64,000 nt of DNA from Aaosphaeria pasadenensis. Lineage: Eukaryota > Ascomycota > Dothideomycetes > Pleosporales. The translations under genes were made by a program, and so were the position numbers. Of this stretch, positions 29,920 to 40,395 are shown one piece after another; within the stretch, counting starts at the first letter, position 1; every line of letters starts with the position of its first letter. The DNA is taken from contig JAKLMB010000007.1 of the NCBI GenBank assembly GCA_022813625.1, positions 496,001-560,000 on the forward strand, read 5' to 3'. The notes under the pieces were generated by a model, which did no database searches, was not told the origin of the DNA, and saw nothing but the letters and a program-made list of their open reading frames with translations.

Positions 29920-31717
29920 GATATCGCATTGCATCGTATCATCTCGAGAAAGCCTGCGCCCAGATCTTACTACCCCGGATCCAAGTCTCCGGGGGACGGA
30001 ATGTTCTTCTGTTCTTCTGCAACATGAAACATGGCCTGAACTGCGGGCTTGCTTGCCCGATCATGCGGGAACGAAAGGATCGCCCGCCCTGCGAGATCCA
30101 AATCCTCCGTGTGTTTGATCGCTCCACGTGTGGTATATGCGAACGAATCCTTCCCGCCTTCCACAAAGTCCGCCTGGGGAAATCTGCATGGTTTGGATGT
30201 GGAGTAGAAAAGGAATTGTTTCTATTGGACATGGAGAAATTGTCAACAACGAACTATGACTTCATCTATCCCGACAGCCTCCCCTACCGCCGCACCAAGG
30301 CTACAAAGTCCGGATCAACACCTCCAACCCACTAAAACCCCCGCCCCCCTCAAGGGATGCACATAAAGCATTTATCCATCCATCATCCTCTCCATCCAAA
30401 CAGAAAGCATCTGTCGAATTTGTATTACTTAGCGAACCTTTTCATTTCATTTCTTCTCGGACATCTGGTTTACGGCGAAACATTCATCATTTTTCGTACT
30501 CGGTATACCCCCTTCCACAGCACCTTTTTTGTATTTCTATCTATCTGTCGGTCTTCTGTAAGCTATGTGGCGTCAGGCCGGGTCTACTACCCCTTTTTCG
30601 GATTTTTCTTTTGTCTTTTTGGGGGTTCGGAGTTTGGGGTGTTATAGGCATGGAAGGATGGAAGGAAGGGAAAAAGGGAACATGTATGGTACGATATGGT
30701 ATGGTTATACATTATCACTGTTATTGCTATTGTTAGTCCGTCATTGCATAAGATGATGTCTTTCCCCCCATATAGGGTGGGCGAAGTCGGTTGGGACTGG
30801 TGTCCTTGGACAAGGAGTTTAACCAGGGAACGGAATTGAGCATTTACTATTCTTTAAGGCGAGAAGTTTGTTGAGCATACATAAGTACGTGAGAAGGAAT
30901 GAAAAGTGTATTGGCATAGTATTTGTAATTTATGAACCCACCCCAGTATTCAAACATCGTTGGCGTGAAGGGAGAATTGAAGATATGATAGTTGTGCAAG
31001 TATTTCGAAAACACGTTCACGCCTAAGGTCACTAACGATAGCATTCACAGTATATCATACATATACACGAGGCAGACCCCCGTTTGATATGATGTCCACG
31101 CATTTTCCATCGTGTGAATGTAAACTGGCGACGTCATGATTCTTCACACCCTGCAATGAGATTCCATGAAATATTGAACGAAGCGTTGCGGTAGGGGATC
31201 CACATGATCGAGAAAAGATATGAAGCAGTAAACCGCGGACTCACGACAAATGGAATTTTCCCTAGTTCTACTTCACAACAATGGTAGAAGGACGTTTGAT
31301 GCAGCGATGGAGTCGATCGATCGATCGAGACTACATATATATTGTGAATAGCCGGAGTCGTTTGGAACTTTTGACAGAAGCGATGGATGTGTTTGGTTGT
31401 TCGTGGGTTTGTGACTGTTCATGTGCGCACACTCATACACGCATCGTCATACTCATACTCAAGCACTCACGTTTGTACATTCACACTCATATGCACACTC
31501 ATTCTCTTGGACGCATACATACATACTCATACATTAATACTCACACGATAGCACTCATGCACATACATTCGTACATTCATGCGCATACACTTGTATATAT
31601 ACCACTACATTCTCGAATAAAAAAAAGGATCACACCTAACTCCAAACTCAACATAACACGATCCTTTATACAACCACCCGTACACATAAACCTGCGAAAC
31701 CAACCTAAGCGGCAGGA
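29920..31717. other. 1.8 kb gene-free stretch
   Basis: No supported gene. The stretch holds the 3' side of the gene at 28996, AT-rich DNA at 30,860-31,280, a short GATC tandem at about 31,316-31,328, and a long degenerate CA/TCA-rich repeat from 31,430 to 31,620 that runs into the leader of the gene at 31718. Confidence 0.55.
31433..31620 (+). repeat. Degenerate CACTCATA-type simple repeat
   Basis: Roughly 190 bp built from variants of CACTCATA, CATACAT and ACATTC, strongly C/A/T-biased with few G. It ends about 100 bp before the start codon at 31718. Confidence 0.7.
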
Positions 31718-32404
31718 ATGCCACGGCCAACCCCCGTTCCCTCTCCCACTCCTGCTGGACCATCCTCATCCTCCGCTGCACCGAATCCTCCCAATGGCCC
31801 GCAAGCAATTCACGTCCACTTTCCCAACCCCGCACCTGCACCTGTGGAGCGTTCGAGGCGGGCTGTTCAGCGAGCCATACCGCCATCGAGGGCGACGGAG
31901 CTCTGCTTCCACCGCGACGACCCTCCCTCGGCCCTGCTAGATGCCTTCCCCTCCTCGCCGACACATCGTTTTCCCTCGCATATGTCCAACATACGCACTG
32001 CCCGGGATCATCTGCGACGGAACGAGGACCTGGACACGAATCCAGTGTTGAGAAGGGTCGAGGAGATATTTACTGAATGGTTGGACCAAGGAGGCCCAGA
32101 GGACGGAGATGGTGTAGTGTTTATAGACACAGAGGACATGACGGGGAGTATTGCCAGGGTAAGGGGAGTCAGGCAAGTCACTACTACACGTTTTCCACCT
32201 GGAGATGCGTTGTGGGGACATCTTAGAGATTTGGGATTTCCTCGACTCATCTACCGGCCCGATCCGTGGGAAGGTCGGAGGTATTTTCCAGGGGTGAGAG
32301 AAAGGCATTGGCTAGACATGGGGGAAGAGAGGGAGATGCAGCTGAGTATTCCTGTCAGGGACTTGACACCCTCCGACGATGGATCCGAGGAGGATGAGAG
32401 ATAG
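31718..32404 (+). CDS. Unidentified acidic-tailed protein, frame continues past a single TAG
   Basis: Open frame of 228 codons from the ATG at 31718 to a TAG at 32402-32404. I do not recognise the family. The N-terminal 50 residues are Pro/Ser/Ala-rich; residues 80-190 look folded (a helix around NIRTARDHLRRNEDLDTNPV, then VEEIFTEWLDQGG, then GHLRDLGFPRLIYRPDPWEG), and the end is acidic (SDDGSEEDER). After the TAG the same frame stays open for 118 more codons to 32759-32761 and keeps the same character. The TAG may be a nonsense mutation, a read-through codon, or the acceptor of a facultative 111-nt, in-frame intron (GTGAGA at 32294 to TAG at 32404). A long CA/TCA-rich repeat precedes the gene. 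Confidence 0.6.
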   Translation: MPRPTPVPSPTPAGPSSSSAAPNPPNGPQAIHVHFPNPAPAPVERSRRAVQRAIPPSRATELCFHRDDPPSALLDAFPSSPTHRFPSHMSNIRTARDHLRRNEDLDTNPVLRRVEEIFTEWLDQGGPEDGDGVVFIDTEDMTGSIARVRGVRQVTTTRFPPGDALWGHLRDLGFPRLIYRPDPWEGRRYFPGVRERHWLDMGEEREMQLSIPVRDLTPSDDGSEEDER

Positions 32405-32761
32405 GACTCTGATATCTCCGAAACGAGGATCCATATAACGAGGGGGTTTCGTGATAGATTTTATTCACCAGTGCCGAGATTCGTTGCGCGGAGGGGATCC
32501 GGGCGACGTGGAGAGTCGTCTTCTATAATGGTCGACGTGGGCTCGTCTTCTTCCACCGGGTTTAGCGACACTTGGAGGCATCCTAGGGATCGAGGTTGTG
32601 AAACGTGGTCGTCTTCGAGGCTGGACTTCAGGAGGGAGAGGTGTGATTATTGTGATTTGCCGTTTGTTGACGAAGTGAATGTCAGTGTCGAGTTTGCAAG
32701 AGATGAAAGCAGCGATGATGATGATGAGGGGGATGTTGTCGTTGGGTATCTGTACTCCTAG
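32405..32761 (+). other. In-frame continuation downstream of the TAG of the gene at 31718
   Basis: 118 sense codons followed by TAG, in exactly the frame of the upstream gene. The sequence begins DSDISETRIH, contains a basic Ser/Arg-rich part, a CDYC pair (around 32,643-32,654) and ends with a Ser/Asp-rich stretch and VVVGYLYS. Acidic residues on both sides of the TAG (SEEDER before, DSD after) make it read like one interrupted protein. No own ATG is well placed; the first is at 32528. Confidence 0.5.
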
Positions 32762-33017
32762 TTTCCTTCCCAGGTAGTCAACGGGTGGGGTGGTTCTAGA
32801 GATATGGAAGGAACGGTAAGGTGTTATTCAGACAATTATTTATTTGCTTTTGGTTCTTTCTAAGATCGCCACGCTTATATTTACATCAATTTTAATGATA
32901 CAGGATACGCAGAGGGTGCTATTTACGGCTCATCAGTCTGAGCGTTTCTCGCTATAACATTATATGTGTAGATGATTAAAACAAATACGAGAATAGATAT
33001 CAACATCAGAAGTATCC

Positions 33018-36000
33018 TTAATCTTGCTTGCTGCGGCTGTTTGAGCTCTTCTGCATCAAGGTGTCGCTTGAAGTCGAGGGCGACGGCATAGTGGTACTCG
33101 TAACATGGAACGAGAAATCCAGCTCTCCGACCAATTTCTTCACAGCGCGCAGAAGCTGCTCCAGATCCTGGTTAATGCAGCTTGTGCTGATCTGCAGCAC
33201 CGCGAACGCTGAATATCCCGGCTCGGCAATGTGTCGCAGGCTCAGTACTTCGCTGTCGGTGGCTTCGAGGCGGTGAGAGAGTTGGTACGATTGAGGCGCT
33301 TGGAGGTATGGTGGCAAGGGCTGACCGTTTGTGATGCTGGAGGAGAGAAGGGAGAGCATGGATGTGATTTCGTGGGATGTGAGTTTCGCGGAGGTGATGA
33401 TGCGGCGGAAGTCGCGGAACCATTGGGTTCGGGACGGATCGTCGTCTTCTGTGGGGCGTATTATGCATGGGTTGGTGAAGGATGTTGAGGCGTAGGATAT
33501 CAAGGAGGTGTAGTTGACGATGCTAGGGAACATATGTTAGTGATCGGATACTACATGACACAGGGATGTCCTTACTTAGAAACTAGCCTGATGATGTTGT
33601 TGTAGTCCTTGATAGGAAATTTGCCACCTAGAGGAAATTCCCAACGGACGAACTCAGAGTGCTGCCTCAAACCCTGGAGAAGGAGCATTTGCTTAGAGAA
33701 CACTTTGTTGCGGGCCTTGTTGAGCAAAAACCCTGGGGATGTAGGGTCTGCGACATCGCCTTCGTCGCCCCTGATCCGCGCCATGACGGTCTCATGAACG
33801 ATGGAGTAGTAGTTCGCGGAAAGATACAGCGAGCCGCCTAGCTTTTGTCGAAGCGCAGAATGCTCACTGATTGGGTACGGAAAGAATGTCCATATGAATG
33901 CAACAAAAAGTCCACCAAGGACAGTCGCCAGCCGATACGGCCCGAGTTTGTAGATCTCGTAGTACGGTTGTCCGTTGGACTCTGCAAGCGCTCTACCAAT
34001 CTTTCGAACTTCAAGTTCGTAACCAACAACCAAAGTTATGGTGACCACGGAGATTATGCCCGCGATGATCAAATCCATTCTCTTCAAGATAACGTAGAAT
34101 CCCAGCCCGACGAAAACCCAGAGGAAGACCAAGATACCCGCCGTGTGCTGGCCCGGTATATACCAAGTGAGCCAGGCGAGTATCATCGCAATAATTGTTC
34201 CAACGATTCTTAAAAAGAAGCTGGCTACACTCTGGCCAGCCGTTGGTGTCATGGAAATGGCGACCATGATCATGGCCCACACCAATCTTTGCTCGACGAA
34301 AAATCGCGCCGAGTCATGGAGGTAAGCAGTGACAGCGATGCACATAGTGGCACACGCACAGCGAAATCCAAATGCCGAGTCTGGGGATCGCAAGAATGCA
34401 GGTATGGTTCGTACCGCGTTGCCGAACCTTTCCCAAGCGTTCACGGGAGGGAGATGCTCGGGATCTTTCCTTCGCTTGTACGCCTCGCCCATATAGACGA
34501 TGTTGCTGTTTCTCTCGAGACCTGCTGCGCTCGTTTCATCCTCATTGTTGGCATCTTGAGTCCTAAATATACTGACGAGCCATTTCCGCAGTCGTTTCTT
34601 CCCAGGGTTGATAAGATGTTTCTTTGCTTTTGCTTGGTCTCGCTCATCGGCAAATTTTACAAAGTCCATGACGGCGCGGCTGATGGCGTATAGGAGATAG
34701 ATAATGTAGAGCAAGAGATATAATTGGCGCTGGTTGCTCTGGTGGAGTAGCGTTGGCTCCCGTTTGAGTAGCTCAAGATCTGGTTCCGACGCCTCAGAGC
34801 TGTGGAAAAAGTCTGGCCCAACTGCGATGCCCCTACTTTCAACCCAGCGCTTCAGGGTCGTCTCTCTTTCCTTATAAAAGCCGTTGAATTGATCTTCAAG
34901 AAGTGCAGCGAAGCCTTCATGTCCAGGTTCGACCAAATCGCCTTTCGCCTCCTCATCGGTATTCTTAGCAGCCTTCTTCTTCGGTGTTGGGATCAGTTGA
35001 AGACGGAGAAGAACATGTTGTAGACCGCGGTCCATGCCGGAAATGATTCTCTCGAAAGGTTCGTGGGCAGCCTTCATCGTTTTGTTCCAGTTTCCTACTG
35101 CTGTTCTCCTCTGTGCCTCCTGCTCTGGATCTACATCGTCCGAGTCGTCGCTTTCCCAATTGTTCATCTTTGCTTGCCGGTCAAAGAGATCAACCAAGGA
35201 CCCCAATCCTACCAACGGCAGCATGATAGCCCGCAAATGTTTGGATATCGCTTCGTAATCATCAGGAGAGAGCTTTCCATAGGCTATTTCACGTTTGGCG
35301 AAGGGTAGATCACCGCTCAACTTCCCATGGAGTTGAGAGAATGTGGCTGTGATTGCCTTTACCGCCTCGACTTCCGGTGCCGCTTTCTTCGCTTTGTTTG
35401 GCGTATTTGTGTACTGCGGTTTGATTTGATTGAATACATCCGCAGTTTCGAGACTCTGAAGATATGTCTTATGAGCCGATAAAGCACCTCTCAGCGCTCC
35501 AATATAAGCGGTGATTTCTTTCTTCACGACTTTTCGAGAAGTGACGGGAAATATGAACAACGAGACACCAGTTGCGATTGCAAACGCGGTCAGGAAGGCT
35601 TCCAGGAGCCGCTTCATGAAACTTTCCACCTGCACCATCGTCCGGAACTGCGGTCCATAAGTTGCTGAAACCATCGCGAAGATGGCGTAGACGATGGTGG
35701 GGAAAACCATTTGGGGGAATTTGCTTTTCATAGTATTGACGAGCCATATCTGGAAGAAAAGCCAGACCGCAAGAACGGCAGACTGGGATGAGTTGTATGC
35801 TTGGGGGGGAGCATCGGCCTTCGTCGTGTTTTCACGGGCCTTTATACCGGTCCATAACGAGAGTAAATTGATTGCAGCCCCAATGCAGGTACCCAGAACG
35901 TTCAGACACATTGTCTGTATAAATTTGGCTCGGGGCATGATACAAAATCCGAGAATGGAAATGACTGCCACGAGGTATCCAAGTGTCGTGTAAATTTTTG

Positions 36001-36343
36001 CAAAACTATTTGCCTGGTATGCTGCCATTGCAATCGTTGGCGGGAGCGCAGCCCTACAGCCAAGTTAGAATTCGATCATTTCCAACAAAGCAAATGGAAT
36101 CTCAAGTAATTACTTCATCATCATCATAACGGTTGGTAAATCCAATCCCAATTTTTTCCATCCCTGGGCGAGTTTGCTGGGCTGTCTCTTTGGCACATGC
36201 TTCTCAGGTGCTGCGGTATCATCGGATCCTGTAGCTGCGCGCGCGCGTCCGTTAATGACGTCGGCTGCCTCTCCATTCATCTCCGTGGCACCGTTGGACT
36301 CTGCGCTGACATGATTGACTCCAGCTGCTGTCGTTGCAGCCAT
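33018..36343 (-). CDS. ArAE_2 / DUF2421 family membrane protein (Brefeldin-A-sensitivity/aromatic-acid-exporter type)
   Basis: Large multi-span membrane protein of the fungal family related to fusaric-acid-resistance/ALMT transporters. Three exons on the minus strand (36343-36114, 36053-33576, 33522-33018) give 1070 residues; the two introns are 60 and 53 nt. The N-terminal 77 residues are polar and probably cytosolic. A first membrane block follows (about residues 80-240, starting PPTIAMAAYQ and YLVAVISILGFCIM). Then comes a large hydrophilic domain with helices (to about 630), then a second membrane block (about 636-765) containing TAYLHDSARFFVEQRLVWA, MTPTAGQSVASFF and two further hydrophobic stretches. 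The C-terminal DUF2421-type region ends in a Ser-rich tail. This 'membrane-linker-membrane' plan is typical of the family. Substrate and compartment cannot be told from sequence; relatives have been linked to drug or aromatic-acid export. Confidence 0.88.
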
Positions 36344-37161
36344 TGTGTATCTTCAGCCGACCCTCTCCAAGTCGACGAAAGGGTGTCAGGACGGAATGAA
36401 TTGAATTGAGATCATATGAGATGTGCGACAAGGTAGATTGAGAGACAGAGACAAGAGAAGAGACGTTAAGGACGCTAATGACAGGGAGGGGTTCAGGGTC
36501 ACTAAAATAACAAGCCATCGCTGTAGCATGTGGCACGAGAAGGTTTGTTGATCGCGTCGGTGAATATTATCTTGGATGACCGAGGGAGTGAATTTAGTGT
36601 GATGGGAGCATTGACGTTACTCACAGGGGAGGTTAGGGACGGACGTTACGGGGACATTGGCGGATGGTCAAGCATTGCACCCAGTCGGGGATCGCCCTTG
36701 GTCTGCTCCGCAGTGCGAGTGTGCATCATCACTTGTTGAACGTGGACACCAATCTCGCATCCCACAAGATTCCACAAAGATTCCCGCCATGGTTGGTCGA
36801 ATTAGAAAACTCTTCCTGGTAGATTGTCGCATGTCCTCGTATGCACCCTGCTTGGTCAGCGTAATAATTCCCCGACCCTGATGCTGGTTCTCTCTCGAGT
36901 CCGCTCTAATAGGGGCCAATCCAGCCAATATTAGACGCGACATAGACAAATGTTTTCCTGATCGAGCCAGCAGCCCAATGATCCAACAATCCAACATGTC
37001 CAAGTCGGATGTTGTAGCCGAGACAAAATTAGTCGTCCCCCTTCCCTCGTGGTGATGCAGTTGACTTCGATGGGGGGTGGATCATGCGTGAGGTCTTGTC
37101 CAAATGCTAAATGGTATCTCATATGCAAGAATGCTACTACTATTTACGGGAACGGAAAGGT
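36344..37161. other. Intergenic between two minus-strand genes
   Basis: Promoter side of the DUF2421 gene (36,344 upward) and 3' side of utp8. No gene seen. A weak pyrimidine/purine bias is present but no clear element stands out. Confidence 0.55.
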
Positions 37162-39987
37162 CTACAATACGATGCGCTCGAAGCTGTACTTGGGAACCCG
37201 TTTACTTATCAACATACCCATCTCACGAGCGCTTCTCTCCTCCTTCTTTCCTCCCTTGCCTGTCCTCTTCTTCTCAATGCCCATGTCTGGCTTACCACCA
37301 AGGGGAAGCATGGGCAATTCACCGTCTTTCGTCACGTTCGCCATAAACGGTTTACCTTGCTTCTGCAACCTCTGGCTCGTGGGCTTTTGACTCTGAGCAG
37401 AATTTGATGCGTAGCGCAAGAATTCGCTCAAAAGGCCTCGCATAAACCTTGCTTCCCAGAACCCATTAAGAGCCGCAGATGTGTCGAAAAGGAGTTCTTC
37501 GATGGTCTCGTCCTCTGCATCCTGTGAATCGGATGCACCGAATGAAAGCCAAGCGCTAGTACCGACAGCATCCAGCGCACAGCTTAATAATGAGGCAATG
37601 ATAGCGACGGCTTGGTTTTCTGGGTCTTCGGCGCCAGGAACTGTTCCTGACTCAACAAAATCGTACGATGATGTCCAGCCTCCGTTGCGCAACTCAGAGT
37701 GAAGAAGCTTGATCAATGATTTGAGAGCTTGGCGAGACATGTTGGATCGAAGAGCGGAGCTGACGACAGGTACTGGGAAGGTATGAAGTCGAATGAGTGC
37801 TGGGCGAAGAGTATGGCTGCGTACGAGAAGACCATTGTCCAACATAGACAGGGCATGGTCGAGATCGTGTGCAGCGGCTTCGATCTCTGAATCCAGATCG
37901 ACATCCATATCGTCATTTTCAGCGCCGTTGCGCACATGGCCATTGGTAAGTAACCTTGGAAGGCCTTCTGTGTCAGGGCGTTCGTCCAGGCTGTGGATGA
38001 GCGCGCCAATCGCGTGCACTACTTCGCCTACAGGAAGGAAATGACTGTGATTTAGGATCGCGGACAGGATATGAAGTTCAGGATCGAACTTGATAATGGA
38101 TTTTACGATATCGCCGTCCAAGACATCAATGGTCAACCCTTGCTGTTTCTTGCCATACTCTAGAAGAGCGCGACGAATGGATTCTTTGGTGACGAAACCC
38201 GATAGAAGAAGCCATTGGAATACGTTCGGTGGGAAGAAGACGATTTTAAGTGATCCTTGGCCAGGACTTTCCGTAGCGGGTTCCGTGAACTGGAAAATTC
38301 TACTGAGAGCAAAGAGGGCCTTGGGTCGGTGGCGATACCGTTGAGATTCAGTCACAACGGCCGGTAATTGCCATTTTCGCAGTGCTTTCTCCTTTGTATC
38401 ACCTTCCCCGTACATATCAATGGCACTGGAGTCATCAGCCACGCCGTTTGATGATTCGACAGCATTGTGTGAGGCATCGAAGGAAAGGGGGATGTCCAGG
38501 TCCTGCGCAAAGGACTCTTCAAAATCGGCAACATTTCCTTTTGAAGCTTGTTTGCTCAGCTTTTGTGCCCTTTTCTTCCATTCAGACATCTCTTTCTCAG
38601 AATACACATGACCGATGCCTTTTCCAATCGAATCAATAAGAAGAGAGCCGGTTGTCCTTGGCCTTTTACGGGCAATTGTGCCGCCGAGTGGAGTTCCGAC
38701 TAGGTCATGTTTGGAGATGCTGACTACAAGCTTAAGCTCGCTGAAATAAGTCACCAGTGTTGGTGACACTTCGTCCTTATCTGCCGGCTTGGGTTCTGAT
38801 TGCTTCCTTTTCTTGGATTCTGGAAGGATGGCGTTCCCGTGCTCAAAGGTCTGCAGCGCCTGCACAGAGCTGTATTTGACATCAAATAAACCACATGTCT
38901 TCCCCGAAGCTGCAAAAACCAGGTCCGTGGAAATGCGCAAAAGAGTATCCATACCTGCGTCGGGGGCTTGGAAGCTTGAGTAAATCCTGGGAGTTGTGCT
39001 TGTCAGGTCGTATGAGATGAGCTGGCTACCGGCCAGTTCATGAAGTACACCGCTGGAAGCATGAAGCGCGTAGTGTCGCACTGCAGTGTCTTTGACAGAT
39101 GAGGATGAGTGAGGTGCTAACGTCCATGTCAAAAGCTGCTTTACTGGGCTGAGCTGATTGCTGATGCTATCTGGCGATCGCGGTTGCAACTGGAAGATAC
39201 TGAGTGATCTTTGGTGATTGGAGCGTCGGAAGATGATGCAAAGAACGGGGGTCAGGTCCAAGATTTCCGCGTCTCCAGCAAGCGATGAGTCCAAAATAAC
39301 AGCAATATCCTCCCTATTCTTCAATAGACCGTCGATGGCAGCCTTCCCAGTTGTGCAAGCAACATATTCAATCTCCAGAGCATCCCCGAACGGTGGCAGC
39401 AAAGTCTGCACATTAGATTCCCATCTCTGTTCCTCAAGATTGGCGCTGAGGCATTGAATGCGCCCGTTCTGGAGAACCACAATGACATCGTGCGATCCAT
39501 CAGACACGGTGTATGAATCGATAGCCACCACTTTGTCCGAGAGAACGAATGTTGTCTTCACCGTGTCTGAAGTACCATCCTTCTGTGTGGATTCGGCGAA
39601 GCATAGAAGCTGGGAATCTGTCGAGGCCGGTTGCGATATCGCCGCATATGTATGCCGATAGGCTGGTCCTTTCGAACTTCTCCGCCTATAAAGCGAGTGA
39701 GGCGTACTTGCGAAAGAAGTCTGAGGGGGTAATGCGTAGGACGTGACTAGTTGTGGATTTTGAACCTGTGATAGTGTGAATGCTTGTCAGGGCGTTGACA
39801 GGATAAAACCTACGCTGTATACCAGAATTCCTTCTCCGTCAACTCCGACGACTACTTCAGTCCTCTTCCTCTTTTTAGTTCCATTGATGCTGAAAACACA
39901 GGCAGCCTGAGTGCGCCCAACTGCATTGATGGGATGTGGTAATGATGCAATAGTAAAAGGCGCACCAATTTCTTGAGTAGACGACAT
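37162..39987 (-). CDS. utp8: Utp8, t-UTP subunit of the small-subunit processome
   Basis: Nucleolar protein of the UTP-A (t-UTP) subcomplex, needed for pre-18S processing and rDNA transcription. Exons 39987-39814 and 39765-37162 on the minus strand, separated by a 48-nt intron (39813-39766), join to 925 residues. The start is MSSTQEIGAPFTIASLPHP. The splice yields the family signature LPPQTSFASTPHSLYRRR soon after the junction. The first half is beta-rich, as expected for the Utp8 propeller (VVGVDGEGILVYS, VIVVLQNGRIQCL), followed by an acidic/basic linker (KKRKQSEPK) and an all-helical C-terminal half. The last residues are basic (KKRTGKGGKKEE) and end LISKRVPKYSFERIVL, as in relatives. It is divergent from elg1 across a 408-bp shared promoter. 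Confidence 0.9.
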
Positions 39988-40395
39988 CGCAATTACCAGA
40001 CAAGGCCCTGAAAACCTCTTAGACGTCCGGTGGTGTCGTCAAGCTTCGAATGGAAAGCTGCACTAAGTGAGGAAACTGCGAACCATAAATTTTACGATCT
40101 CGAAATGGCAGAAAAGTGAAGGCGGTGGCCGAGGAAATCTTGGCACCCGCCAGCACGTGATCAATTTTTACGGACGCGTCGTTGGGTCCGCCGCGTTACT
40201 TCCCGACTAAGCACTGACGTCGCGAACGCGCCTTCTCATTCGAAGTCGCCGTAACTAATATATTATCCTGCCACCTATTTCCACGACACAACACGACGGC
40301 CTCAATTGCTTTTCAAGATCCTTTTTCTCTTCTACTATTACTCCGCGAGGCGTTGGAAATGTGCTAGTTCCACGAGAAACCTACCTTACCATTAC
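39988..40395. promoter_or_regulatory. Divergent utp8 / elg1 promoter
   Basis: 408 bp between two start codons facing away from each other. It contains a perfect palindrome GACGCGTC (MCB core ACGCGT at 40174-40179), a CACGTG at 40154-40159 followed by AT (ATCACGTG on the other strand), a TGACGT at about 40215, and a further CGCG pair (GTCGCGAACGCGCC) just after it. The MCB-type site fits S-phase transcription of elg1. Confidence 0.6.

Noticed and set aside
29185..29934. 249-codon open frame antisense to the gene at 28996
   Set aside because: It is a shadow caused by strong third-position G/C in the plus-strand gene. The plus-strand product has an ordered aromatic block, whereas the antisense one is Gly/Arg/Leu-rich without motifs.
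34925..34936. B-box-like GGTTCGACCAA, possible tRNA
   Set aside because: It lies inside the DUF2421 coding exon, the box is incomplete and no cloverleaf stems can be formed.
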